A DNA stretch of 64,000 nucleotides from Candidatus Accumulibacter affinis (GTDB lineage Bacteria; Pseudomonadota; Gammaproteobacteria; Burkholderiales; Rhodocyclaceae), in NCBI GenBank assembly GCA_016713625.1, contig JADJOT010000003.1:1-64000 (forward strand), in the 5' to 3' direction. The notes beneath the pieces are model-generated. The model saw only the letters and a program-made list of their open reading frames with translations, was not told the origin of the DNA and ran no database searches. Numbering within the stretch: the stretch's first letter is position 1; every line of letters begins with the position of its first letter. Positions 1 to 10,874 of this stretch are shown here, in pieces. The translations under genes and the position numbers were made by a program.

Positions 1-229
1 GACGCCATGGCGACCCAGACGCGCTGAATCGACTGCGGGCAGCCGTCGCCCGAGCAGGTCGAGTTGTGCAGCCACGGGGCGGTCGACCAGGAAGCCGCCG
101 AATGCCCCATGCACCTGGGCCAATACCCCCGCTGCGATGGCCTGGATACGCCTGCTGCAGTCGCCCAGGGTAGCGACGCCGACGCGAATTTCACGGTCGG
201 CGGTAATTCTATGGCTCGATGCGGGTTCC
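1..229 (-). CDS. possible 3'-truncated open frame, unidentified
   Basis: A frame open on the minus strand runs leftward off the window and reads ...ITADREIRVGVATLGDCSRR... Its third codon positions are GC-rich, like the neighbouring genes. No ATG or good GTG start is visible between it and the end of the upstream PfpI gene, which it overlaps. It may be the beginning of a real downstream gene with an unusual start or a sequence error, or only chance openness. No family is recognised. Confidence 0.25.
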
Positions 230-790
230 CAGAACCGCGAGAAACTTCGCCAGCCATTCCGGGTGCGCTGGCCATGCCGGCGCGGTAACCAGATTGCCGT
301 CCACATGCGCCTGGTCAACCGGAAGCTCGGCATACTCGCCACCAGCGGCCCTGACCTCCGGTGCACAGGCCGGATAGGCACTGCAGGAGCGTCCGCCGAG
401 AACTCCGGCAGCGGCGAGTAGCTGCGCGCCGTGACAGATTGCGGCAATCGGTTTACCGGCAGCGGCGAAATGCTGCACCGCCGCGAGCACTGCCGGATTC
501 AGACGCAGATACTCCGGAGCACGGCCGCCCGGAATCACCAGCGCGTCGTACTCTTCGACCTGCAGGTCGTCGAAATCGGCATTCAGGGTGAAGTTGTGGC
601 CCGGCTTCTCGCTGTAGGTCTGGTCGCCTTCGAAATCGTGCACCGCGGTGCGCACCTGCTGACCGGCTTTCTTGCCGGGACACACCGCGTGTACCGTATG
701 GCCAACCATCAACAAGGCCTGGAATGGCACCATGGTTTCGTAATCCTCGGTGAAATCACCGGTGAGCATCAGAATCTTCTTTGCAGCCAT
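209..790 (-). CDS. DJ-1/PfpI family protein (glutamine amidotransferase-like)
   Basis: A 193-residue protein of the DJ-1/PfpI superfamily. The start at 790 is chosen because GGAGAA lies just upstream (795-800) and the protein then opens MAAKKILMLTGDFTEDYE, the usual first beta strand. The nucleophile elbow reads AAICHGAQLL, with Cys119 and His120, and an acidic residue sits near the N-terminus (E16 region), as in PfpI-type proteins. Members act as proteases, deglycases, chaperones or stress proteins, so the exact reaction cannot be told from sequence. It is transcribed away from acnA, leaving about 240 bp of shared upstream region (791-1030) with no recognised motif beyond the two ribosome sites. 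Confidence 0.85.
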   Translation of the reverse strand: MAAKKILMLTGDFTEDYETMVPFQALLMVGHTVHAVCPGKKAGQQVRTAVHDFEGDQTYSEKPGHNFTLNADFDDLQVEEYDALVIPGGRAPEYLRLNPAVLAAVQHFAAAGKPIAAICHGAQLLAAAGVLGGRSCSAYPACAPEVRAAGGEYAELPVDQAHVDGNLVTAPAWPAHPEWLAKFLAVLGTRIEP

Positions 791-1030
791 GTGGTTCTCC
801 TTGGGTTGAGTGTGGCAAGCGCGCGTGCGCGCCACGTTGCACGCTCAGGCGGGTGCCGCGCCCGGCGTCAGCGGTCGACCGAGCATGATCAAGCATAAAG
901 GATCACGACGCGACGGTCGATAGCCGGGCGGCGCGCACTGGCTGCCGGCGCAGCAAGCAGGGGAACCAGCACCGTCACCAGGTGTCTGTTGACTACCTGC
1001 GCACCCCGCGCTCCTGTCCGGAGGTTCTGC

Positions 1031-3757
<2,727 letters not shown>

Positions 3758-3763
3758 CGCGAG

Positions 3764-3771
3764 AATGTCGG
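3764..3771. repeat. left piece of an extragenic palindrome split by the intron
   Basis: On the minus strand this reads CCGACATT. Joined to the sequence at 5754-5778 it restores a palindrome with 9-bp arms, GTCGGGTTA and TAACCCGAC, around the centre GCGAAGCG. It sits just after the acnA stop codon. It resembles the short REP-like palindromes that recur between genes in many proteobacteria, and it may once have protected or ended the acnA transcript. Confidence 0.7.
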
Positions 3772-3885
3772 GTAGAGTCGAGATGTGGCGCGGTAGCATT
3801 AGGTCCGGCTTGTCTGTTTCCGTCCCTTTCGTCTGACGGTGCCCAAGTAGCCGGGCCATTGCCCCGTTTCCACATCCCGCTCATC

Positions 3886-3918
3886 GAACCGGACGTGCGG
3901 TTTTCCCGCATCCGGCTC
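3886..3918 (-). ncRNA. group II intron domain V
   Basis: A 33-nt hairpin on the minus strand begins with the catalytic-triad stretch GAGCCGGA, pairs with TCCGGTTC at its 3' end, and carries an inner stem TGCGG/CCGCA with an A-rich loop and a CG bulge. This is the diagnostic active-site domain of group II introns. It lies just downstream of the reverse transcriptase stop codon, the expected order. Confidence 0.88.
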
Positions 3919-3930
3919 TCGGACAAGACA

Positions 3931-5322
3931 TCACGCTTTCGCCCACGGAAGGTCATGGGTCCGTGCCGGCAAATTGACCAGCCCCAACTGTTCGTAGAGA
4001 TACTGATCCGGGTAGCGCGCCAACCCCGTGCCGGAGACCTTGTGCTTCTTGCATAACCACCGGCGGAGCCGTTGCGTGACGTGGGAGTTGATCGCCCGAT
4101 AGGCCGGGCTGACTGGACCGAGGCAGAAGTAATTCGCCCAGCCGGTCAGTTTCCGGTTCAGCCGTCCCACGACAAACTCGGCATCCAGGAGGGTTCGGCA
4201 ACGGTCGGTTTCCCGAGTGATGCTTTCCACCATCCGTTTGATGCTCTTCTGCGAGGGCCGAGTGCCGATGTAGGCGCGCCCGGTCTCGCGGCTGTAGCAC
4301 CGCCCGAGGGTGTAACCCAGGAAATCAAACCGCTCTTGCGGTATTTGACACAGGTGTGTCTTGTCGTCGTTCACCGTCAGCTTCAGTTGCTCCATCATCC
4401 CCCGCATCGCGTCCATGGCATCTTCTGCCCGGCCTTTGCAGCAGATGACGAAGTCGTCTGCGTAATTGACGATGTGCGCCGACCAGCGACGGGCATACCC
4501 CAACCTCTTCCATCCGAGGATGAATCGCCGCATGTACAGATTCGACAGCAGCGGTGAAATCGGAGCCCCTTGCGGGGTGCCGCGTCCGGTGTCCCGGTTG
4601 GACGTCGTCCGCTTCCGGTGACCGTGTCCATCGTCCTCTTCCACTGGCGCTTCCAGCCATTGCTTGATGAGGTGCAGAACGTGCCGATCCACGATCCGAC
4701 GGGCGACGCTCTTCATCAGCTCAGGATGCGGAATGCGATCAAAATAGCCTGACAGATCCGCATCGATCACTTGCTGGTGTCCTGTATTCAGCAGACGATG
4801 AACCGCCTTTACCGCGTCCTGCGCTCCCCGCTCTGCCCGGTAGGCGTATTGCTCCGGTTGCAGGTCGGCTTCAAAGATAGGTTCCAGCACGAGCAGCGCC
4901 GCCGTTTGTACCACTCGGTCGGTGATCGTCGGTATGCCCAAGGGGCGCAGCTTGCCGTTCGGCTTCGGTATCCAGACCCGTTTGACCGCTTCCGGTCGGT
5001 AGTCCTTCTGCTTCAGCCGTTCCGCCAGTTCCCCAAGGCAGCGTTCTTCTCCATACGCTTCGATGTCTTCAAAACGCACTCCATCTACCCCGGCTGCTCC
5101 CTGGTTGGCTTGGCAGCTTCGGTAGGCATGGTCGAGCACGTCCCGTCGATGAATCTTGTCGTACAGGAGGTAGAACCGGTACCCGGGTTCTTCCTTCGCT
5201 TTGGCATGTAACGCCATCCGCAGTTTCTGAACGTTGATCGGAGTTTGCAGGTTGCCCAATCTCCTATCCCTTTCCGCTTCTTGCGTTGGTCTTGAACTGA
5301 GGCCCCTTTCCTCCATCGGCAT
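3931..5322 (-). CDS. ltrA: group II intron reverse transcriptase/maturase
   Basis: A 463-residue intron-encoded protein that helps the intron splice and reverse-transcribes it during retrohoming. The reverse transcriptase blocks are complete: the GTPQGAPISPLLSN block at residues 248-261 and the catalytic YADD at 287-290. The thumb and maturase X domain (GLVxRLNRKLTGWANYF-type segment) follow. No C-terminal HNH endonuclease is present, so target-site cleavage would rely on reverse splicing into a hairpin or nicked DNA. It is uninterrupted and looks functional. Confidence 0.95.
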   Translation of the reverse strand: MPMEERGLSSRPTQEAERDRRLGNLQTPINVQKLRMALHAKAKEEPGYRFYLLYDKIHRRDVLDHAYRSCQANQGAAGVDGVRFEDIEAYGEERCLGELAERLKQKDYRPEAVKRVWIPKPNGKLRPLGIPTITDRVVQTAALLVLEPIFEADLQPEQYAYRAERGAQDAVKAVHRLLNTGHQQVIDADLSGYFDRIPHPELMKSVARRIVDRHVLHLIKQWLEAPVEEDDGHGHRKRTTSNRDTGRGTPQGAPISPLLSNLYMRRFILGWKRLGYARRWSAHIVNYADDFVICCKGRAEDAMDAMRGMMEQLKLTVNDDKTHLCQIPQERFDFLGYTLGRCYSRETGRAYIGTRPSQKSIKRMVESITRETDRCRTLLDAEFVVGRLNRKLTGWANYFCLGPVSPAYRAINSHVTQRLRRWLCKKHKVSGTGLARYPDQYLYEQLGLVNLPARTHDLPWAKA

Positions 5323-5753
5323 TACCCGACTTCAACGGTACTACGGGCCTCTCCGCCACCCCACCTCGCCCGGCCTGTCCCTCGCGGGCGTCCGGTTGGT
5401 CTTGCGCTTGACCACGCGATGGGGCTTCCCGTGTTGCCTCTGTCTTCCTCTTCCACACATGCCGTCACCACTACCCCGGCGGAATCGCAGGCTGCCTTTC
5501 GTTCGCTTCACCTACGACAGCGGCCTTCCCCGTTGTAACGCCGGGTCGGCTTCCGCATCGCTCTTTCCGAGGCCTGCTCAGTGTTCATTCACATTACGGC
5601 CTGCATGCTCGCCAAGTTCCCTAAAGAACCCTCTACACCGAAGGCTTCAGCCGCTTTGTTGCCTTCGCGACTGCTCCAGTTGCTACCGGTCGGAACGAAA
5701 GTTACCGGACGGGATTCGCACCCGCTGAAAGACAGCGCCTTGACACGGCGCAC

Positions 5754-5778
5754 GTTACGCTTCGCTAACCCGACCTAC
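5754..5778. repeat. right piece of the split extragenic palindrome
   Basis: Minus strand: GTAGGTCGGGTTAGCG followed by AAGCGTAAC. It contains the mini-hairpin GCGAAGC and one complete 9-bp arm (GTCGGGTTA). The other arm is completed by 3764-3771 across the intron. No second copy of the palindrome was seen elsewhere in this window. Confidence 0.7.
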
Positions 5779-6705
5779 GGACTTTGCACTGGAAGAATCG
5801 GCGCCGCGGCGAAACCAAAGCTTCCTGATCCGTGGTTCAGACTTGCAATCCACATCTTTCACTCGCAGCCGCAGACACTCCATCAAACGCATCCCCGTGC
5901 CATACAAGAGCGACGCCATCAGATGGTAAATCCCCTCGATATTAGCCAACAACCGCGCCACCTCGCCCTGCGTCAGCACCACGGGCAAACGCCGCGGACG
6001 CTTGGCCCGCTAAACGTCCCCAGGTCGCCCAATGGCCGCCCCAGCACCTGCCCATACACGAACACCAGGGCGTTCAGGGCCTGATTCTGCGTGCTTGCCG
6101 CCACATTCCCCTGCACCGCCAAGGTCTCCAAAAAGGCGGCCACCTCCGTGGCGCCAGCATCCCCCGGATCACGGTCGCCGATGAAGGTCAGAAACCGGTG
6201 CGTCCAGGAGCGATACGCCTCCTCGGTACGGATCGAATAATTCCGCTGGCGGATTACTGCCACCAGACGCTCGATCACTGCGCACCCCGCAGCAACCGCC
6301 GTTTCCTCTGCCGGCACGTGACTGGCGTCCGCAGAAGCCCCATCCCGAAGGGGCAGTGAACGGGCAATGGTCGGATGATCGGCGGGCAGCGATCGAGCCG
6401 ACTCCCGCCAATACCGCCAATCCACCTCGTGCAGCCAGGACACTCCGACCAGCTCGAAGAGTTTCTGTAGCGCATCGACCGCCTGTCGGAACTGCCAGTC
6501 CTCCATTCTGCCTGGTCTACCCAGATCGGCAAGGTGGCCGGTCACGCCCGCCGGCCGATGCTCACCCAGGCGGCGTCCCGGCACCGACTCGATATACAGT
6601 TCCGCGCGTCGGACATACCACCGATCCGCGGGCGGTTTGACCCCGCCACGGTGCAGCAGCGCCAGATACTTGTCCCAAAACCGCTGGAGCGCTTCGGGTT
6701 GGGCC

Positions 6706-6714
6706 GGGCTTGGG
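6706..6714. repeat. 9-bp target duplication of the ISKra4-type element, left copy
   Basis: GGGCTTGGG lies directly outside the left terminal inverted repeat and is repeated exactly at 8220-8228. Removing the element and one copy restores the integrase reading frame (SP-AQPEAL). Confidence 0.92.
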
Positions 6715-8219
6715 GGGTGCAATCGGAAGTGCGACTGTGGATCAGGCCGCCTGTTGTCGTCTGGACTGCCAATAGCGGTCCCACTCCTGGTTGGCACGGC
6801 AGACGCGCAGCGCCAGCATGTGCTTGGCGTTTTTCAGTTTCCACCAGGCGCCGGCCCGCTTGAGACGGTCCTGGATGACGTAACGGTGCGCACTTTCGAC
6901 TTCGCCCGACCCTATTGGCAGCTCGGCCATGAGCGCGTCTCGATAGTTGAACTGCCCCGGGCGATTGGTGAGATAGCGATGCGCCGCGCGCACTGGAGCG
7001 TTGTCATCGGGAACGGTGTCGTCCTCGACGAATCGCTGCAGTTCGTCGAGGATGTCCTGGAGACGGTTCTGTTTCAGCCGATCTTTCTGCGTTTCCAGCC
7101 AAGCCCTCGCCGCCGTGCTGGCGATCGTCTTCCCTGCGGCCGTCAGGTAGTCACAGACATGGTAGAAATCGACGAGGAAGTGGCCGTGGAGTCCGAACTG
7201 CTCACTCACTTGATCGGCAATCCATGCGGCGCCATCGCTGACCGCATGGACCTGGGTGTTCCGCCCCAGTCCGGCCTGAACCGCCGTGCGCAACAGCGTC
7301 TCTCCGACTTGATCGGGCGGTCCCACGGTGGCGCCGAACACCGGGGTGACCGAGCCAGGCGTATGGACCAGACTCAATCGCGCTTCCTTCCAGCCCACTT
7401 GGCGGGTCTTGCGGCGGTCCACTTTCGCGCTCGGGTCGTTCGATTCGGCCATCTCCACAACCGGAATCATGCTCCCGTCGATCTCGGCGATCAGTTGCGC
7501 CACCCCGTCTCGTTCCGGGATCTGTGCCGCCGCTTTCGGGCACTCGTCGATCGTCTGAGCATGCTGCAAGACGATCGACCAGCACGTACTGGCGCACACC
7601 TCGATACCGTAATGCTCTTTCAGCTTCTGCGGAATGCGTGCCGCGGGCGCGTCCGCCCCAAAATCGACGATCGCTCGCTGCAGCGGCTCCGAGCAGCCCC
7701 GGCAGACCACTTCCGCCGAACGCGTGAATGGCCGGATCTCCGGCCCGCGGGTCCCTTGCCGGAAGACCTGCTCCGCTACTTCGATCTGGCCGTACCGGCT
7801 CTGCCAATAGACGTTTTTTTTCCTTCCGCTGCACGCCCGGTTGTTGCGCCACCTCTTCTTCCTTCCGCTGCGCTTGCCGTCGCGCCCAGCCGTGCAACGC
7901 TTCGTTGCCCAGCTGCCGCAATTCCTCCGTCACCCGCCGCTCCGCCTCCGCCGCCTTCTCGACATCGCCGGCAGCGTTCTCGACCACCGCCAACAACGAC
8001 TCCATCTTGGCCTGGAGCTCGGGATGATCTCGCAACCGATCTTCCAAACTCCGACTCGGCTTGAGTCGCCCCTCCATCTCCGACCACCGTTCTGACATGG
8101 GTTTCGCTCCACGTTGAAGTAACCCATGACTATTTACCTCACCTCCGGCCATTTGTCTAGTGCCGAATGCCGCCGCCAACCACCTCGCACCGGCGCCAGT
8201 CGCACTTCCGATTGCACCC
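6715..8219 (-). mobile_element. ISKra4-family insertion sequence, 1505 bp
   Basis: Both ends are defined by perfect 23-bp terminal inverted repeats at 6715-6737 and 8197-8219, beginning GGGTGCAATCGG. The element is flanked by a 9-bp direct repeat (6706-6714 and 8220-8228). It carries one transposase split over two frames. The insertion lies 12 codons into the integron integrase gene. The intact ends and target duplication suggest a fairly recent insertion, after or alongside the other damage to the integrase. Confidence 0.93.
6742..8098 (-). CDS. ISKra4-family transposase in two frames
   Basis: The first part starts at 8098 (MSERWSEMEGRLKPSRS), about 95 residues of helical, charged sequence ending RKEKK. 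The second part, about 357 residues, begins NVYWQSRYGQIEVAEQ, continues through the Cys pair CRGC, and carries the DDE-type catalytic region (AEIDGSMIPV, HAVSDGAAWI, DFYHVCDYL, GSGEVESAHRYV). They meet at a run of eight A (T8 at 7814-7821). Loss of one A would fuse them as ...KEKNVYWQ. This could be transcriptional slippage that makes full-length protein, or a disabling single-base insertion. Both halves are otherwise undamaged. Confidence 0.85.
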
Positions 8220-8228
8220 GGGCTTGGG
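8220..8228. repeat. 9-bp target duplication of the ISKra4-type element, right copy
   Basis: GGGCTTGGG, identical to 6706-6714, directly abuts the right terminal inverted repeat. Confidence 0.92.
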
Positions 8229-8254
8229 ATTCCACTTGACACTCCTTCTGGCAT

Positions 8255-8414
8255 GGGGTAGGTTCTCCTTGAGGTAGGGCAACGTCCGAGGCACAGGAGG
8301 CCGTCAAAGCGACGCTACACAGAATACCGATGTATCACAACAGGCAGATTCTGTGTAGCACACGATTGGCCTATTCTGTCTATTCCACTGTTCGGCCACA
8401 ACAAGGAATCGCGC
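8255..8414. promoter_or_regulatory. integron attI region between intI and the first cassette
   Basis: The 160 bp between the divergent integrase start and the first cassette gene contains the attI-cassette junction. The core GTTCGGC at 8390-8396, cut after its G, is exactly complementary to the R'' box GCCGAAC (8872-8878) of the first cassette's attC. That proves 8391 is the first base of cassette 1. Upstream lies an 11-bp perfect inverted repeat, CTACACAGAAT at 8315-8325 and ATTCTGTGTAG at 8348-8358. No convincing cassette promoter could be picked; in integrons it often lies inside the integrase gene. Confidence 0.75.
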
Positions 8415-8864
8415 ATGAAACTCACGCGAGAGCAGTAAGACACAACAGCGAATCGATGGGCTGGCTGGCATATCCTAACGGTAGCGGAAGCCGGTTTTTC
8501 CATGCTGGACATTTATGGTCGTCACCAGCATGGGTTGGATATCGAAGTAATTCGACAGTTTGCAGACCGGGTCAATGAACGAGACGAGGCTGGGAGCCTT
8601 CATCCTCGAGCCCCAATTAGCGCCGTCCCTCGACGATTTTTTCGTGAGCAAGAAAACAGCACTGATCCAGCGGTCGTGAATGACCTCAAATGTCATATCG
8701 TTGAATTCCTAGCCGCAAACCGGAATACTATTCACGCCCAGCGCATTCTTATTGACTTCCACGTCTCGCCCGCTTCTGTTCCTCCACGCTATGTTGACGC
8801 AGCGGAAGAGGTAGTTCGTTTGCATGGCGAAGCCTCAATTCAAGAGGTCGTCATCTTCACATGA
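8415..8864 (+). pseudogene. integron cassette 1 gene, unknown function, early stop codon
   Basis: From ATG 8415, behind AAGGA at 8403-8407, the frame reads MKLTREQ, then a TAA at 8436-8438, then continues open as DTTANRWAGWHILTVAEAGF to a stop at 8864, seven bases before attC. The best start thus belongs to a 149-residue protein interrupted at codon 8, probably by a CAA-to-TAA or similar change. Reinitiation at ATG 8502 (MLDIYGRHQHGL) would give 120 residues. The family is not recognised. The protein is soluble, rich in charged residues, and has no membrane segment. Confidence 0.6.
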
Positions 8865-8871
8865 ACGGCAG

Positions 8872-8935
8872 GCCGAACAAGGCGCTCCAGAGGGACGCTC
8901 CGCCGGCTCCGCGCCCGTGAGCTTTGACGTTAGGC
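8872..8935 (+). other. attC site of cassette 1
   Basis: A 64-bp imperfect inverted repeat with R'' GCCGAAC at 8872-8878 and R' GTTAGGC at 8929-8935. L-box-like arms (GGCGCTCCAG... and ...GTGAGCTTTGAC) lie between them. The R'' box complements the core at 8390, as required for a cassette excised and inserted as one circle. Confidence 0.88.
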
Positions 8936-8937
8936 CT

Positions 8938-9867
8938 ATGAAACGAACTTCCGAGCACTCGCCAATCTTTGAAGTCAATGCATCGGGCCAATCTACTCAG
9001 ATTGGTACGACATCAGCATTCACGTCTGTGGGCAGTTCACCGTATTCTGGGATCAAGTCGAGAGCCCTGTCACTTGCTAACCTTTTCAGCTCTCACGGAC
9101 TAGACGTAAAGAAAAGTGCGTCCCTGCAACAACTTATTGACATGACAGTTGCCATGTCGGACTCCTGGGACCGCGGCGCGAAAGAGGAGGTGACATTTGC
9201 TCATCTGCTGGCCGCAGCGCAAGTCGAGCGAATCGCCACTGCAGCTCTATCGATAGTTCAATGCGCTGCCCAGGAGGGCACGCTACGTGGTCTTCTGACC
9301 GGAAGCCTTGATCTTCTTGGTCGCGAGCAGTCAAAAGCAAAGGACACACTTTGGGAACTGGAATTGCTGCGAATCCTAGTCCATCACAAGATCGACGCAA
9401 CACTTGGTGAACCAGACCTTTCGGTGCAATTCTCCGGATCGCCTGTTGGGTTCGCGTGCAAGAAGATTTATTCTGAAGGTAATGTGTCAAAGGTTTTATC
9501 AAACGCAGTGTCACAGATTGAAAGAGAAGGCGAATTCGGAATCATTGCTTTGAATCTCGACGACCTGCTTCCCGCGAATGCAATCTTAAAGGCTCCGACA
9601 CTCTCGGCCATGTCTTCAATGCTTGAAGACCGGAATAATTTCTTCCTGCGAACTCATGAGCGACATCTTCGAAAGTACCTAACTCCAGGTCGGGCAATAT
9701 CCGTTCTTGTTTCTTGCGCGGCAATCGCAGACGTAGAGAATGCAGAGAACAGGTTCATGAACACAAGACAAACGACGGTCTGGCAAATACCTGGCATACC
9801 AGATGCCAAGGCCGAGAAGATGAATCGATTCATCGCTGCAATGAGCTCGCAATATGTCGCGGCATAG
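8938..9867 (+). CDS. integron cassette 2 protein, PD-(D/E)XK nuclease-like (putative)
   Basis: A 309-residue protein whose ATG lies 2 bases after the cassette boundary core and whose stop touches the next attC, typical of a cassette gene. Residues in the middle read ELELLRILVHHKIDATLGEPDLSVQF, then GFACKKIYSEGNVSKVL, then a segment ending EFGIIALNLDDLL. The order Glu, PD, then ACK plus basic residues resembles the PD-(D/E)XK fold, with Ala or Cys where the second acid is usual, as in some uncharacterised nuclease-like families. That assignment is inference. No signal peptide or membrane helix is seen. A defence or DNA-binding role is plausible but unproven. Confidence 0.7.
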   Translation: MKRTSEHSPIFEVNASGQSTQIGTTSAFTSVGSSPYSGIKSRALSLANLFSSHGLDVKKSASLQQLIDMTVAMSDSWDRGAKEEVTFAHLLAAAQVERIATAALSIVQCAAQEGTLRGLLTGSLDLLGREQSKAKDTLWELELLRILVHHKIDATLGEPDLSVQFSGSPVGFACKKIYSEGNVSKVLSNAVSQIEREGEFGIIALNLDDLLPANAILKAPTLSAMSSMLEDRNNFFLRTHERHLRKYLTPGRAISVLVSCAAIADVENAENRFMNTRQTTVWQIPGIPDAKAEKMNRFIAAMSSQYVAA

Positions 9868-9981
9868 GCCTAACCATTCGCTCAACCGGACACATTGCGG
9901 CGTGCCGCCATTTGCCCCGCCATTTCATTCTGGGTCAAATGCCGTCACACCACAATGTGCCGGTTAGCTCAAACGTTGGGC
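9868..9981 (+). other. attC site of cassette 2
   Basis: A 114-bp site with R'' GCCTAAC (9868-9874), L'' around GCTCAACCGG, L' around CCGGTTAGCTC and R' GTTGGGC (9975-9981). R'' complements the upstream core GTTAGGC at 8929, confirming that cassette 2 spans 8930-9975. Confidence 0.93.
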
Positions 9982-10014
9982 GGCCCCATTCCTTCTCACT
10001 TTGGAGAGTCACTT

Positions 10015-10311
10015 ATGAAACCGCTATCGATTCAAATTGTTCCAGCGCAGCCTGGCTTCGTTACTGTCATCGATTTTGATGATGTGAAGAAAGTCGAGCT
10101 TGGAGAGCCGGTCATCGCTTGGCGAATTGAAACGCACAGCGTCGAAAAAAGCGACGACGTGTTTTCCTCCTGCATCGCCATAACGGTCGACGGCGATGCG
10201 GTATCAAACTGCATCGGGGTTCAAAACCCAGATAACACCGTGACGGTTTTTGAAGAATCAACATATGCCTCCTTGGCCGAACTCCAAACAAATCGCTATC
10301 CAAATGCGTAG
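10015..10311 (+). CDS. integron cassette 3 protein, unknown
   Basis: A 98-residue protein, MKPLSIQIVPAQPGFVTVID..., starting 34 bases inside the cassette behind TTGGAGAG. It is predicted soluble and beta-rich, with no Cys-pair metal site, signal peptide or membrane helix. The sequence resembles no family I can name. Its place between cores at 9975 and the R'' box at 10377 makes it a cassette gene whatever its function. Confidence 0.7.
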   Translation: MKPLSIQIVPAQPGFVTVIDFDDVKKVELGEPVIAWRIETHSVEKSDDVFSSCIAITVDGDAVSNCIGVQNPDNTVTVFEESTYASLAELQTNRYPNA

Positions 10312-10376
10312 TTCATGCTTGGCTGTTCTTGCACCATCCCAGTCGAGTGCAGCGTTTGGTAGCTATAGCTCCAGCC

Positions 10377-10436
10377 GCCCAACCCGGCGCTCAACCTCGC
10401 TCCTTTCAGTCGCTGGACGCTGCGCGATAAGAACAA
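10377..10436 (+). other. half attC site of cassette 3 (right half missing)
   Basis: R'' GCCCAAC at 10377-10383 complements the cassette 3 entry core GTTGGGC at 9975. An L''-like stretch CCGGCGCTCAACC and a loop segment GGACGCTGCGCGATAAG follow. The matching L' and R' (GTTRRRY) never appear before the next gene at 10533. The right arm and the left boundary of the next cassette have been lost. Confidence 0.65.
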
Positions 10437-10866
10437 GGGGGCAGGTCTTTCTTTTTGCCTCCGGGCGAAACACAGCAAGCGAAACGATAAGAGGCGACAG
10501 ACCACGGATTTCTGAACCAAGGCGCCGAAATCATGAAACGTAAGGTTTACATCGAAACATCCGTCATCAGCTATTTGACGTCTCGTCCAAGCAAGAACGT
10601 TATCGAAGCTGGCCATCAGCAGACCACTTATCTCTTCTGGGATCGGCGCAGGGAAGTCGATCTGGTTGCTTCAGAACTTGTTGTCACTGAATGCGGCGGG
10701 GGAGATGCCTCCGCGGCGAGCAAGCGGCTTGACGCGCTGTTGGGGATACCGCTGCTCGACATTACTGCTCGCAGTGTTGAGCTAGCAAAGGGGCTCGTTG
10801 CCGCCGGAATTGTTCCGCTCAGGGCGACGGAGGATGCTATACATATTTCGATTGCCACAGTCCATT

Positions 10867-10874
10867 TCGTAGAT
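10867..10874. repeat. 8-bp target duplication of the IS1595 element, left copy
   Basis: TCGTAGAT, repeated exactly at 11983-11990. Eight bases is the usual target duplication of the IS1595 family. Confidence 0.9.

Larger units (their letters stand above)
3772..5753 (-). mobile_element. group II intron, complete, 1982 nt
   Basis: The 5' end on the minus strand is GTGCG at 5753, the bacterial group II start consensus. The 3' end is ...CTCTAC at 3772, ending in AC as expected. Removing it joins ...GCGTAAC to CCGACATT and restores a perfect-armed palindrome, which fixes both ends. It carries a reverse transcriptase in domain IV and a clear domain V. Insertion inside a stem-loop target rather than a gene means it needs no splicing for host viability. 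The intron class is not assigned here. Confidence 0.9.
5848..8254 (-). pseudogene. intI: integron integrase (tyrosine recombinase) pseudogene
   Basis: The gene starts at 8254 (MPEGVSSGIPSP) behind AAGGAGAA. It is cut after 35 bases by an ISKra4-type element and resumes at 6705 (AQPEALQRFWDKYLALL). The N-terminal extension and the SAM-like core-binding domain (RNYSIRTEEAYRSWTHRF) are present. Near 5990-6010 a small deletion shifts the frame: TFSG is followed out of frame by RAKRPRRLPVVLTQGEVARL. The catalytic domain ends after box I (GTGMRLMECLRLRVKDVD, ending at 5848). Box II with His/Arg and the Tyr nucleophile are missing, so no activity is possible. It faces away from the cassettes, the standard integron arrangement. 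Confidence 0.88.

Noticed and set aside
8315..8358. Additional attC site
   Set aside because: The arms lack the GTTRRRY and RYYYAAC core boxes, and the pair is a perfect repeat without the bulges of attC.
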